A stretch of 35,193 nt of DNA from Welwitschia mirabilis (Eukaryota > Gnetophyta > Gnetopsida > Welwitschiales). The notes under the pieces were generated by a model. The model searched no databases and had not been told where the DNA came from. It saw only the letters and a program-made list of their open reading frames with translations. Both the position numbers and the translations under genes were made by a program. The first letter of the stretch is position 1, and each line of letters starts with the position of its first letter. The stretch spans positions 270,553,601 to 270,588,793 of the forward strand of contig JBOZIK010000001.1 of NCBI GenBank assembly GCA_051453625.1. The letters run 5' to 3'. Below are positions 12,456 to 22,516 of this stretch, in pieces.

Positions 12456-12615
12456 CAATCGATAATAATAATGAACTAAAATGTAATATCATAAATTTTT
12501 AACAACATGGTCATAAGCCTTTTTACAAAGGCATTAATTATTATAAGTAATTATTAATGAAATTCCTTCAAGATGGTTTTAAAGCATGACGAATAATGAT
12601 CGTTTTCTATGAAAG

Positions 12616-12669
12616 GTTGAGGAGAGGGGGAGGGGGGAGTAGGTTATTTGAAATAATTAGTGGAGGGAC
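12616..12669 (+). promoter_or_regulatory. G-rich purine tract and polypurine-like sequence
   Basis: A purine run with two long G tracts (GAGAGGGGGAGGGGGGAG) is followed 10-20 bases later by AGTGGAGGGAC. The latter is nearly the same word as the polypurine tract of the minus-strand element (AGTGGAGGGTCA). This could be the tract preceding an LTR of the long-LTR family, which would put the LTR start near 12670-12720. The G tracts could also fold as a G-quadruplex. Neither role is proven. Confidence 0.4.
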
Positions 12670-13723
12670 TTTTACTTCTAAAGAACTTAAAGAATCTTAG
12701 GGTATTATTATAATCCAACATTTCCCTTGGTACTTGGGATACCCCATCATCTCTTACCTCTTATTTCCACCTTTTTTGCTTCCCCTTCTCTTCCTTTTCC
12801 TTCTCTCCTTTTCTCATCTCCTTTTGACCTTTCTTGACCTTGAAGATTCTAATATTTTATGCCACAGGCATGGAAATAAAGTTTCTTTCATATAAAATTT
12901 GTAAAAATGGTATCTCCTAAGACCCTTTCCCTTCTAAGGGGGTCTTCAGAACCTCCTCAAACTCTAATATTCCTTTAATGATTGACCTTCTCCCTCTGGG
13001 TGTCAAAATTGAATTTGACCTATAATATTTATTTCATTAAGATATAATATCATCAAGTCTAAAGTAAGGATATTAGATAGTTCAAATTTCAAATGAATAA
13101 ACTTCCATAGTGAGTGCCAGGATGACTTCTAAAGCTGGTAGCCAAGGTAAGTTCTCTTTGATCCTCTTCTTCTTTCTCCTCTTCTCATCCTTCTATGTTT
13201 CTCTTCCTACCTTCTCTTCCTCCTCCTCATTCTCTTATTCTTGAATCCTTCTCCCTCTTCTCTCTTCCTATTCATCCTTCTCTCCTCTTGTCCCATTCTT
13301 CCTCTCTTCTCTACTATTCCTTTTACTTCTTTTCATTTCTCCTTCTCTCTAATCACTCCCTTTCATCTTTATTTATCTCCTTGTTTTTCCTTTTTCTTTT
13401 TTAATTTCTTCTTATTTTATCCTTATTTATTTTGCCTTTACTCTTTATTCCCTCATCATCATCTTTCTTCTCCTCTTTACTTCTTTCCTTTTCTTTCTCC
13501 TCTCACCTTCTTCCCTCTCCACTACTATTTCTCTCATTTTTTATATATCTCTCATCTTCCTTTCTACTTCCTCATCATTTTCATTGTCTATACCTTATTT
13601 TACTTTTTCCCATTCTCTTTCTTATCCTCTTTCATATTTCCTATTTCCTCTTACTTTTCTCTTCCTCTTTATTCTTTTTACTCCCTTTCCTACTTTTTCT
13701 AACTCACTAACTGATATGAATTC

Positions 13724-13800
13724 CATAACTTGGATGTGAAATTCTATTCAATTTTATGTCTTGGGTGTGAAATCTAAGCCTCTTTCATGCCTTAGATCCT
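13724..13800 (+). repeat. Hairpin-module cluster, 385-bp unit 1 (5' LTR)
   Basis: Near-palindromic modules sit at about 13725 (AATTCCATA, 7-nt centre, TGTGAAATT) and 13756 (ATTTTATG, centre TCTTGGG, TGTGAAAT), 31 bp apart, with a half module at 13783. The corresponding cluster in the 3' LTR is at 28111-28190. Confidence 0.65.
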
Positions 13801-14129
13801 TTCCCTCATAGAAGGAACCCTTATACCTTTGTGTACCTCTCTGCATCCTAGAACCCCTCTAGACCCACAGTTTTAGTTTCTCTCTTCCTCTCATTTTTAT
13901 TTCTTTTTTCTCCATCTTCCCCCTTTTTTTCCCCTCATCCTTCTTAACTTTCACTGTTTCTCTCTTTTCTTTTTCTTTCTTTCCTTCTTGCTCTTACCTT
14001 GGTTCATCTATTCTTTATCTCTTTCTCTCTTTTCTTCTACTCTTCTTACCTCTTTTCCAATTCCCTAACTTAGTAAGCTCCTAACTTACATGTTCTTAGC
14101 ATGTAATTACATCTAATTCATTACATTCC

Positions 14130-14180
14130 ATACCTTTAAAATGCAATGCAAGCCTATTCCATTTCTTGAACATGGTAGAT
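14130..14180 (+). repeat. Hairpin-module cluster, 385-bp unit 2 (5' LTR)
   Basis: Decayed modules at about 14133 (TTCCATA, centre CCTTTAA, AATGCAAT) and 14157 (ATTCCATT, centre TCTTGAA, CATGGTAG). The counterpart in the 3' LTR is 28502-28592. Confidence 0.5.
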
Positions 14181-14489
14181 AGGTTTGCTACCCTCAAATA
14201 TTACTTCTCTCAACCTCTCAACACTTGTAGTGGTTTTGAAATTTCTCTAGAACCACGTTTCTAGATTTTCTTACCTTTTAGTTCATCCTAAAAACCATGT
14301 AATTTCTTTACCCTTTTTCCCTTATCCATCCTCTCATATTTTCTTTCCCCTTTTTCATTTCTCTTACTTTTCCATCTTTCTATCTTCAACCCTCCCCTCC
14401 CCCACTTCCCCAACTTTTTATCTCCTTTTTTAATCACTTTTCCACTAAAAGACCCCTCTAAAATCCTTTAAAATCCTCTTCCACTATAA

Positions 14490-14575
14490 TTTCACATCTT
14501 AGGCATGGAATTTCATGTAGATCTCTATTTTAGGCATGGAATCCATCCCTCTTCCATGATCAAAGTGTGAAAATT
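14490..14575 (+). repeat. Hairpin-module cluster, 385-bp unit 3 (5' LTR)
   Basis: Modules at about 14492 (ATTTCACA, centre TCTTAGG, CATGGAAT), a right half at 14524 (TTTTAGGCATGGAAT) and a decayed one at 14551 (TTCCATG, centre ATCAAAG, TGTGAAAA), about 30 bp apart. The counterpart in the 3' LTR is 28880-28965. Confidence 0.6.
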
Positions 14576-15606
14576 TTCTCTCCTAGAATTAAAGGCGGAC
14601 ATCCTTGACAACTGAGTTTTTAGCCTAAAAACCTTCAAACTTGGGTATTTTTACCTCTATCTATTTTGATTACCTTTTTAAAATTAAGGAATTATTTTTT
14701 AAGATTTCACTTTAATATCCTTATCTTTCCTTTATTACGAAAAGTCCATTGTTTCCTCATCATCCATCTTTAAGGCCTTATCACTAGTAATCCATTAACA
14801 TGAAATCCAAAAGATTCCTAATATTATACTAAATCCTTAGAATGCACCAAAATAAACCGAGCCTCCATGTAACATTATACCACAAGGTGATTACTACCTT
14901 AATGTCCAAAGATAGGACCACTATTTTAGTGGGATGATTCTTCCTAGTAGAATTAATGATTAGATGTTGACTACCAATGATCATGATCATGTTAATCACT
15001 ATCATAATGTTAATGATTATATCCATGATATCCACTACCATCTCTACTACCATGATCTAGTTGAGGACTACTATGTGTCAATGATAGTAATGAAGTTCAA
15101 TGCTAAGTGACAATGATGATCATGCTAAGAATTAGTTATACATGTTAATTCTCTAAACTCAGTACTAATATAAAGATATCTACAAAGGCCTTCATGGCTA
15201 TCATTACTCCATGCCCTTCTACATTGATCCCTATTCTCTGCTCCTAGCTCAAAGAGGTAGACTTTCCCTTTCTCTTCACTTCTAGATCTTCACATTTAGG
15301 GGATCCTCGCCACATTCTGTATAATCTCTCAATTCTTCCTTCAATCTAGTGACCTCTTTATGAATTGTAGATGCCCTTTTTTCCTTCACTTATTTTCTAG
15401 ATTGTTAGTATAATTCATGATAACTCTTACTCCAAGTTAATAGGAAGAAATCACTCCTCTATCAATGAAAAATACCAAAATATACTAGAAATATATCTAA
15501 TAATTTTTTTTCTCTACTTACACTTCTCTAATCACTTGTATTTTTTCTTTTTCATTTTCTCATCTTATGTTGTACTAATTCTTCTTCTTCCCTATAAGGG
15601 AAACAC

Positions 15607-15613
15607 TATATAA
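15607..15613 (+). promoter_or_regulatory. LTR TATA box (5' LTR)
   Basis: TATATAA. The same box occurs at 30126-30132 in the 3' LTR. The distance to the polyadenylation signal is 61 bases in both LTRs, as expected for a U3/R arrangement. Confidence 0.65.
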
Positions 15614-15667
15614 TCATCTCCCGAATGGGATGAAAGAAAGAAAGATCATGTAAGTTTTAATTTTAAT

Positions 15668-15673
15668 AATAAA
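15668..15673 (+). terminator. LTR polyadenylation signal (5' LTR)
   Basis: AATAAA within AATAATAAAAC, followed by a T-rich stretch. The 3' LTR has the same signal at 30187-30192. Confidence 0.6.
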
Positions 15674-16226
15674 ACAATGTTTTTTTCTACATCTTAAGGC
15701 TTTTATTCATTTATTACCTCACCTTTTTAGCATGGAGAGAAGACCTATTAGGATCCTCTATTTTCATAAGTAAGATTTACCTTATGTTTTCTAGCTGATA
15801 AGGCAAAATTTACCTCATTCATAATATATTTTATGCATATTTAGATGTTATAAACATAATTAGTTTACATAAATAATAACAATTGTCTTTCATATATAGG
15901 TATTACTTTAGAATAATAATTTCGGATTACATATTGATTATAGCACATAACTTAGTAATTAATAAAAATAATATTATTGTTTTATAGGTTTATGGACCCA
16001 TGGAGCATAATGACAAGTGTCCTAACAACTATTAATGAAGAATAATAATGCAAGAAGGAAGAAAAGTGATCTTATTATAATCAAATGCCACATGAAAAAT
16101 GGAGGCAAAATCTATTCTAATTATCCTAAATTCATGCATTACATATGGCAATGTACTCTCTTAATATAGAAGGAGTTGTTACTCATTCTTATATAAGTGT
16201 CCTCCCTCTAACTACCTAAAGACTAG

Positions 16227-16234
16227 TATAAATA
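16227..16234 (+). promoter_or_regulatory. TATA box of LTR A
   Basis: TATAAATA, about 430 bases from the LTR start. In LTR C the aligned word is the decayed TATAATTA on the minus strand. Confidence 0.5.
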
Positions 16235-16448
16235 CAACCTAGAGCTATCATCATGGGATCTTTTTTTGGCACACTTTTGCATAACATCTAGGAATTGTAG
16301 CAAGCCTTATGGTCAACTTTGGATTACTCTTCTTCATTTTAGTTATGACTTGCAAAGGAAACACTGTTTGTAAGAAGTTTATTTATCATAGTATAAGCAT
16401 TATATTCCTAAAAGGAATATGTTTGCATTCTGATTTGTTACATATCTC

Positions 16449-16997
16449 NNNNNNNNNNNNNNNNNNNNNNNNNNNNNNNNNNNNNNNNNNNNNNNNNNNN
16501 NNNNNNNNNNNNNNNNNNNNNNNNNNNNNNNNNNNNNNNNNNNNNNNNNNNNNNNNNNNNNNNNNNNNNNNNNNNNNNNNNNNNNNNNNNNNNNNNNNNN
16601 NNNNNNNNNNNNNNNNNNNNNNNNNNNNNNNNNNNNNNNNNNNNNNNNNNNNNNNNNNNNNNNNNNNNNNNNNNNNNNNNNNNNNNNNNNNNNNNNNNNN
16701 NNNNNNNNNNNNNNNNNNNNNNNNNNNNNNNNNNNNNNNNNNNNNNNNNNNNNNNNNNNNNNNNNNNNNNNNNNNNNNNNNNNNNNNNNNNNNNNNNNNN
16801 NNNNNNNNNNNNNNNNNNNNNNNNNNNNNNNNNNNNNNNNNNNNNNNNNNNNNNNNNNNNNNNNNNNNNNNNNNNNNNNNNNNNNNNNNNNNNNNNNNNN
16901 NNNNNNNNNNNNNNNNNNNNNNNNNNNNNNNNNNNNNNNNNNNNNNNNNNNNNNNNNNNNNNNNNNNNNNNNNNNNNNNNNNNNNNNNNNNNNNNNN
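16449..16997. other. Assembly gap, 549 N, inside LTR A
   Basis: The aligned interval in LTR C (22897-23022) is about 126 bp, so the stated gap length is not explained by LTR sequence alone. Confidence 0.6.
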
Positions 16998-17150
16998 ATA
17001 GGTATTAGAATATAGTAGTTACTATAAATAGGCGTTGTCTAGCATTATTTTAATGTTATTCTTATGTTACCAACTCCCTTAATCTTGCATTTAATGTACA
17101 TCCTTACCTATAGAAATGAATAAAGCACTTTTTTATTCTTGACAAATGCT

Positions 17151-18229
17151 AAAAAATGAAGTTCTTGTAGGAATTAATTCTTCTATAACATTTGTTAAGA
17201 TTAGTTCTTAAAATAACAAAGTTCTTTATTAATTTATCTAGTTAAGGATGTACATAAAATACAAGATTGAAGGGGTTGGTAACATAAGAATTGTAGTAAA
17301 ATAATGCTGGATAGCACCTAATTCTAGTAATTATTATTTCCTAATACCTATCCAGCAATAGATATAGGAGCAAGATAAGTTAAAGTATTACTATTTCAAG
17401 TAATATATTAGTTCATAATACATTTTAGTATGTAAACAAAGTAAAACAACATTCTAATAGATAACCTTTTAGTTCTATAATACGTAATAAATCATAATAC
17501 AAACATATTATTTTTAGAAATATAATGCTTATGCTATGATAAATGAATTGATTACAAATAGTATTTCCTTTGCCAGTCATAGTTGAAATGAAGAAGAGTA
17601 CTTTAAAGTTGATCCTAAGGCTTGCTACCATTCCCAAATGTNNNNNNNNNNNNNNNNNNNNNNNNNNNNNNNNNNNNNNNNNNNNNNNNNNNNNNNNNNN
17701 NNNNNNNNNNNNNNNNNNNNNNNNNNNNNNNNNNNNNNNNNNNNNNNNNNNNNNNNNNNNNNNNNNNNNNNNNNNNNNNNNNNNNNNNNNNNNNNNNNNN
17801 NNNNNNNNNNNNNNNNNNNNNNNNNNNNNNNNNNNNNNNNNNNNNNNNNNNNNNNNNNNNNNNNNNNNNNNNNNNNNNNNNNNNNNNNNNNNNNNNNNNN
17901 NNNNNNNNNNNNNNNNNNNNNNNNNNNNNNNNNNNNNNNNNNNNNNNNNNNNNNNNNNNNNNNNNNNNNNNNNNNNNNNNNNNNNNNNNNNNNNNNNNNN
18001 NNNNNNNNNNNNNNNNNNNNNNNNNNNNNNNNNNNNNNNNNNNNNNNNNNNNNNNNNNNNNNNNNNNNNNNNNNNNNNNNNNNNNNNNNNNNNNNNNNNN
18101 NNNNNNNNNNNNNNNNNNNNNNNNNNNNNNNNNNNNNNNNNNNNNNNNNNNNNNNNNNNNNNNNNNNNNNNNNNNNNNNNNNNNNNNNNNNNNNNNNNNN
18201 NNNNNNNNNNNNNNNNNNNNNNNNNNNNN
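17151..18229 (-). mobile_element. LTR B, minus orientation, outer part in a gap
   Basis: Sequence 17158-17641 matches LTR C (22723-23190) in the same orientation and LTR A in the inverted orientation. The part nearest the junction resembles C from about AAAAAATGA onward, so the outer 200 bp or so of its 3' end are missing. The remaining approximately 490 bp of LTR expected from A would fit in the 588-N gap (17642-18229). B could be the 3' LTR of the minus-strand element whose 5' LTR is C, or one arm of an A/B inverted duplication. The 12-bp segment shared only by A and B favours a close A-B relationship. Confidence 0.65.
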
Positions 18230-18504
18230 GTTTTCATTTTTTATTTAACAACTGTTGTTGAAGGCCCTTCGATGATGTTTTTGAAGGGGTCATCAAATTT
18301 TCAGAGGGATTTTCAAATTTGCAAAGGAGGTCTTTGAAATGAAATGTTTATTTAAAATAAAAAAAATGAAATGTCTAAAATAAATAAAATGAAAATTAAA
18401 AAGTGGTTTTCAAAATGAAATTTTTAAAAAAAAGAAAATGTGTAAAAAGTGGATGGATTTTAATTGACTCAAGTTATCAAGGCAACTGCAAGCTCAAACA
18501 AGAT
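18230..18504. other. Unassigned DNA between gaps
   Basis: A short stretch between the 588-N and 489-N gaps. It contains a perfect palindrome (AACAACTGTTGTT) and then A-rich sequence with GAAATG repeats. The open frames running into the gaps are artefacts of N, which reads as unknown residues without stops. No homology is recognised. Confidence 0.4.
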
Positions 18505-18993
18505 NNNNNNNNNNNNNNNNNNNNNNNNNNNNNNNNNNNNNNNNNNNNNNNNNNNNNNNNNNNNNNNNNNNNNNNNNNNNNNNNNNNNNNNNNNNNNNNN
18601 NNNNNNNNNNNNNNNNNNNNNNNNNNNNNNNNNNNNNNNNNNNNNNNNNNNNNNNNNNNNNNNNNNNNNNNNNNNNNNNNNNNNNNNNNNNNNNNNNNNN
18701 NNNNNNNNNNNNNNNNNNNNNNNNNNNNNNNNNNNNNNNNNNNNNNNNNNNNNNNNNNNNNNNNNNNNNNNNNNNNNNNNNNNNNNNNNNNNNNNNNNNN
18801 NNNNNNNNNNNNNNNNNNNNNNNNNNNNNNNNNNNNNNNNNNNNNNNNNNNNNNNNNNNNNNNNNNNNNNNNNNNNNNNNNNNNNNNNNNNNNNNNNNNN
18901 NNNNNNNNNNNNNNNNNNNNNNNNNNNNNNNNNNNNNNNNNNNNNNNNNNNNNNNNNNNNNNNNNNNNNNNNNNNNNNNNNNNNNNNNNNNNN
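18505..18993. other. Assembly gap, 489 N
   Basis: It lies just upstream of the split gene fragment and may hide further exons of it. Confidence 0.6.
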
Positions 18994-19167
18994 TTTCCTT
19001 TCATTAAGAAGAACATAGTTACTTTTACATTTATAGCACAAGTGCTTTGTTCTGTTAATGTAGAGAGATTTATAACATGCATTTCCAAGCACATGCAATA
19101 TTTAGGCATATTCCTATTGGTTCTCAATTCTCTCTTTTTTTCATTTACTTTACTGTTCCTTTCTCAG

Positions 19168-19691
19168 ATAACCGGCAGTTTAAGATGTACTTAGAAAATG
19201 AACATAAGGTAGATTTTATGGCTGTGACAACTTTAATTTTCATAAATCAAAAATTAGTAATGAACATTTCAAAGGAAGTTAAGATAACCATGACTCTTGC
19301 TTCTTCTTTTAAAGATACACTAATGTCTCCTTGTATTTCTACTCTTACACATTTTATTATGATAGACAGAAGTGCAGCATATGTCACAGGCTCTATAACT
19401 TCTTGCTAAGCAATGATGGCAGGTATTGCAATAGAAAATGGCATACTTTCTATACCATATCAAAATGAGGTAAGTCTCATAGTCTTAAGGACTTATAAAA
19501 TTTTAACATTTACAAATATAAAAGAAAACTTCATTTTCAATTTTTTTAAACTTCTTATCAAATATACTTTCATTATCTTTAGCAGGGATCATAATATTTA
19601 ATATTGAAGGCTTTGTAAAGTCAATTTTTCCTTTACATTTCTAGGATTCTTATGTAAAAATTCATGCCTTTCCTCATCAAATGTCCTAAAG
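19168..19691 (+). pseudogene. Split host-gene-like fragment: two exons with intact splice sites
   Basis: Exon 1 (19168-19469, 302 nt) follows a strong pyrimidine tract ending CTTTCTCAG and ends GAG before the donor GTAAGT. In frame it encodes about 100 residues of ordinary, well-mixed composition, with phrases such as RQFKMYLENEHKVDF, KDTLMSPCISTLTHF and AAYVTGSITSC, broken by one TAA at 19407-19409, then AMMAGIAIENGILSIPYQNE. After a 175-bp intron, exon 2 (19645-19691, 47 nt) lies between TTTCTAG and GTATGT and continues in phase with DSYVKIHAFPHQMS, then a TAA. Two phase-consistent exons with consensus junctions in DNA this decayed are hard to explain by chance. I do not recognise the protein. 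It runs antisense to the surrounding retroelement, and its introns are kept, so it was captured or left as DNA, not as processed mRNA. With its stops it is a pseudogene or gene relic. Confidence 0.5.
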
Positions 19692-21540
19692 GTATGTTTT
19701 ATTTTGAAAGATTATTGATTTTCTTATAATTGAATAGCACTTTTATTATACTTCAAAACCATTATGAAACATATTATAGCATGGGTTTGTTTTTTTCTAA
19801 ATGTATTTTTTGATTTTTATTTTCAAAGACTTTATTTAGATTATATTAATAGCCAAAGATAAAGGAACACATCTAATTTAATGTTAAAAATATATTTTAA
19901 TAAAAGAAATTATAAATGGCTTTGCATTTTTGAAAATAATTTGTATAGCATGAGATAAGACTTACTTTTACATACTATGTAAAGTACTATCTATTATTCT
20001 ATTTTAAAAAATCTAACTTTATTCAATAATTTAGCAAATAAGAATGAAATGAATTAGATATCAAGAACTATAATCATCAATTTATCAATTCTTCTAAAAA
20101 GGTTAAAGATTTCTAAAAAATGCTCTAAATGAAATTTAATGATCAAAACCCAAGTTTTAACTTGTTATTCAGTGCCAACTTCTATGACAACTAATGTATT
20201 CCACAAAAATCTGGATTATGAGAAATTATAAAAATTCAGCCTCTAACTTAACAACATATGCGCCATGGATGAAGGAATGGATATGAGAGGGTTATTAGGG
20301 TATGGATTTGTACTTTAATTTTCTTTTCTTTTCTTTTCTATTTTTGTTTCCCCTTTTTTTCTAGGCTTAAGATGGACTATATAGGTAATAAAAACACTGG
20401 TGACTAATCATCCCTCAGATGACATCTAAAGCATGATTATTCCTCTATATTTTTTATTGCTTCTATTCATTAGTGATGTTTAGAAATACTTAAAAGTACA
20501 TCGAGGGAAGTGAAACCACTATCAAACAAGTAGGGACTTCCAAGTCTAATTTTAGATCAAATCATCATTGATTAACCTTTTGATAAAGTTCCCATAGCTA
20601 TCATATTACACTACCAAAAGTCCCTCTTTGGAATATTTGCCTTGGTGTACTTGTAGTAAAACAATGTGCTTTTTTGATTTTGGATTTAGACTTATGATGC
20701 ATTATGAAGGCTAGTGATACATGATGCATAAATATTATAGTTATATCAAAAAATTAACTAATACAAAAATAATTTCTCATAACCCATCATTTCATGTTCC
20801 CCACTAATTAAATAGTTGGTTGACAAGAAAGTAAACTTGGTTGTTATAACTACCATTTAAATATTTACATGTTTTTAGTAATAATTTTATTTTTGTACTA
20901 GAATTATAAATTGAATAGAATATGATTCTTAATATCTTCTCTATTACATTCATATAAGGGCTAATATAATCTAAATTATATTGAAGCTATCGTAACTAAA
21001 ACTACTAAATTAGTACAAATTTTATTTAGAGAATTAAGTTAAGAATTAGCAAATAAATCAAGTAAAGTAACATATCTCAAATAATTAAAATATAAAAGAT
21101 AAGGATCAACATGAAAACATTTATAATGTTGTATTAAAATATTATTATTGATGTTTATTTTATTTTTATTTCAGATCTCTTTTTTACACATGCCCTTTAA
21201 AATATCTCAAGATATATTTTTATGATTTTACTCATATTTTTCTTTTTCAATTTTCTATCAATAAATATTATTTATTTTTGTCCAAGATAATCATGTCTTA
21301 TTTCTTTAATATTTTTTTTTTCATTTTGAAATAATTCTTTTTTTTTTTTTTAAATTTTACCTATGTCATCAAAAAGAATTACTTTAATTAGATGTTTTAT
21401 GTCTATAACTCCCCATGTTTTTACAATTTCATATATCATTGATTTTATGATACTAGAGTTATATATCTAAAGATCTTACTTTGTCTTAATGAACACATCA
21501 TTCTAAGAAATCTTTGAATGTTTAAAACTATTTTTGAGCA
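19692..21540. other. AT-rich DNA, no feature recognised
   Basis: There are long A/T runs, including T tracts at about 21308-21350. Scattered acceptor-like sites (for example after 20172) have no convincing exon behind them. I see no reverse transcriptase or integrase motif on either strand. Confidence 0.5.
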
Positions 21541-21562
21541 TCATTTTTTTTAATTTTATTTT

Positions 21563-22420
21563 CTATGAATATCTTAATTGATACTTGGAGAAACCTTTTG
21601 CAGTCAGTTCAAACTCATTGTTTTCAAAGTTATGAAGTAAATTCTTTGTTGGGATGGGACTTTTAGAAGTATTTATAAACTTCTTTTTAATGTCCTTTAA
21701 GGTATATTCATTTAGTTCATCTTTCCTATTCCAATTGACTACTTGTTCAACCTCATCTAGTGTAGATAATAAATCTATTTTTGTTATTATTACATTCTTC
21801 TTCAAATATGTTTAATTGGAATGGATATTTTTCATGCTCTTCTCTACTATTTTCCATTTAGAGACAAAGTTCACTCCATTTTTTGTATTCATAATTGATA
21901 TAAATTTCTAGTTGATGACCTTTATATTCTTTTATGTTGAAAACCTAATCTTCATCGTCCTCATTAAGATCATTTGGAAATGTGGATATAGTATTTTATT
22001 CATTAATGTCTATCACTGAGGAATCCATAAGATTAAATGTGACAAAAGGATCATGATATATATTTAAAGAAGCTAGATCAAAATCTTCTTCTTCTTTCCA
22101 ATATAGCCCTTCAACAGTTTTAGATTCATTTNNNNNNNNNNNNNNNNNNNNNNNNNNNNNNNNNNNNNNNNNNNNNNNNNNNNNNNNNNNNNNNNNNNNN
22201 NNNNNNNNNNNNNNNNNNNNNNNNNNNNNNNCTTCTTCTTCTTTCCAATATAGCCCTTCAACAATTTTAGATTCATTTTTTTCCTCTTTATACCTCGATT
22301 AATAAGTTTACCTACGTGACTTATTACAATTTCTTATTAATGTTTAGAAATCTTTCATAAAGGCATAGGAGTCTCTTTCTTCACTTAAAGATGGCATTAT
22401 TTCAACATTAAACTATCCTA
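21563..22420 (-). pseudogene. Gag-like pseudogene of the element led by LTR C
   Basis: Downstream of the primer site on the minus strand a reading frame persists with a few stops. It begins about MPSLSEERDSYAFMKDF near 22390 and includes ESKTVEGLYWKEEEDFDL near 22120 and YKGHQLEIYINYEYKKW near 21910. After a frameshift an open 80-codon piece (21563-21805) contains NWNRKDELNEYTLKDIKKKF. The protein is charged and has no zinc knuckle or protease motif that I can see. Its place right after the primer site argues for the element's own first ORF. The 100-N gap at 22132-22231 interrupts it and duplicates about 47 bp, so a naive translation repeats a segment that may occur only once. Confidence 0.55.
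22085..22278. other. 100-N gap (22132-22231) with duplicated flanks
   Basis: The 47 bases 22085-22131 recur at 22232-22278 with one difference. This is the same left-end equals right-start pattern as at the other 100-N gaps, so it is probably an unmerged contig overlap. Confidence 0.8.
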
Positions 22421-22495
22421 TTCAAGAGTCTATTAATGAAAAGAAATAAATAGCAACTAGAAAAACTTCAAACTATTCTAGATAAACTTAAAGAC

Positions 22496-22514
22496 GACCC
22501 TCCTTCTAGCACCA
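22496..22514 (-). promoter_or_regulatory. Primer binding site after LTR C
   Basis: On the minus strand TGGTGCTAGAAGGAGGGTC begins two bases after the LTR end CCCTATCA. TGG complements the universal CCA end of a tRNA. Spacing and position are textbook for an LTR-retrotransposon primer site. I do not name the tRNA. The related site of the enclosing element (23879-23895) differs only by transitions. Confidence 0.75.
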
Positions 22515-22516
22515 AA

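Larger units (their letters stand above)
11667..13595 (+). repeat. Dispersed 2-kb block, copy 2 (gap-free)
   Basis: This is the complete counterpart of 1-2058. Unlike copy 1 it continues past 13595 into the whole pyrimidine-rich LTR. The first kilobase is AT-rich and shared only with copy 1. A frame at 11843-12070 is open but has no recognisable product and is broken in copy 1. Because copies 1 and 2 share sequence upstream of the LTR, that DNA is either internal sequence of an upstream relative (so the LTR here also served as its 3' LTR) or part of a segmental duplication. Confidence 0.75.
12700..15795 (+). mobile_element. Pyrimidine-rich long 5' LTR, left part (interrupted)
   Basis: This aligns with 26930-30430 in the same orientation over its whole length. 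It is a U3-like region of extreme C+T content on the plus strand (about 12740-14450), with clustered hairpin modules, then a mixed region, a TATA box (15607-15613), a polyadenylation signal (15668-15673) and the start of U5. It breaks off at 15795, where a 7.8-kb insertion begins, and resumes at 23565. No start codon or coding frame is credible here; the long serine/leucine/phenylalanine frames are products of the CT bias. Its 5' boundary is uncertain. Confidence 0.75.
15796..17150 (+). mobile_element. LTR A, plus orientation, 3' end missing
   Basis: It starts TGATAAGG. It matches LTR C read on the minus strand from its start through the TATAAATA box (16227-16234), the AATAAA (17119-17124) and the words around GTTATAGAAG. 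It lacks the last approximately 250 bp of C (ending CCCTATCA) and instead meets LTR B head to head near 17145-17165. A 549-N gap (16449-16997) lies inside. Only about 126 bp are missing relative to C, so the gap is either oversized or hides an insertion of about 420 bp. A and B share a 12-bp segment (around GGATGTACAT at 17093-17104 and 17246-17257) that C lacks. Confidence 0.7.

Noticed and set aside
13195-13710. Long open plus-strand frames rich in S, L, F and P (also at 1855-2100, 27557-28106 and 28275-28562)
   Set aside because: They overlap each other in different frames and arise from the C+T bias of the LTR, where stop codons (which need purines) are rare. The complementary minus frame at 28265-28534, rich in K/E/R, is the same artefact.
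16309-19194. Apparent ORFs of 200-270 codons around 16.3-19.2 kb and 194 codons at 25998-26582
   Set aside because: Most of their length is N, which cannot create stops. Only the 19168-19691 portion has real support.
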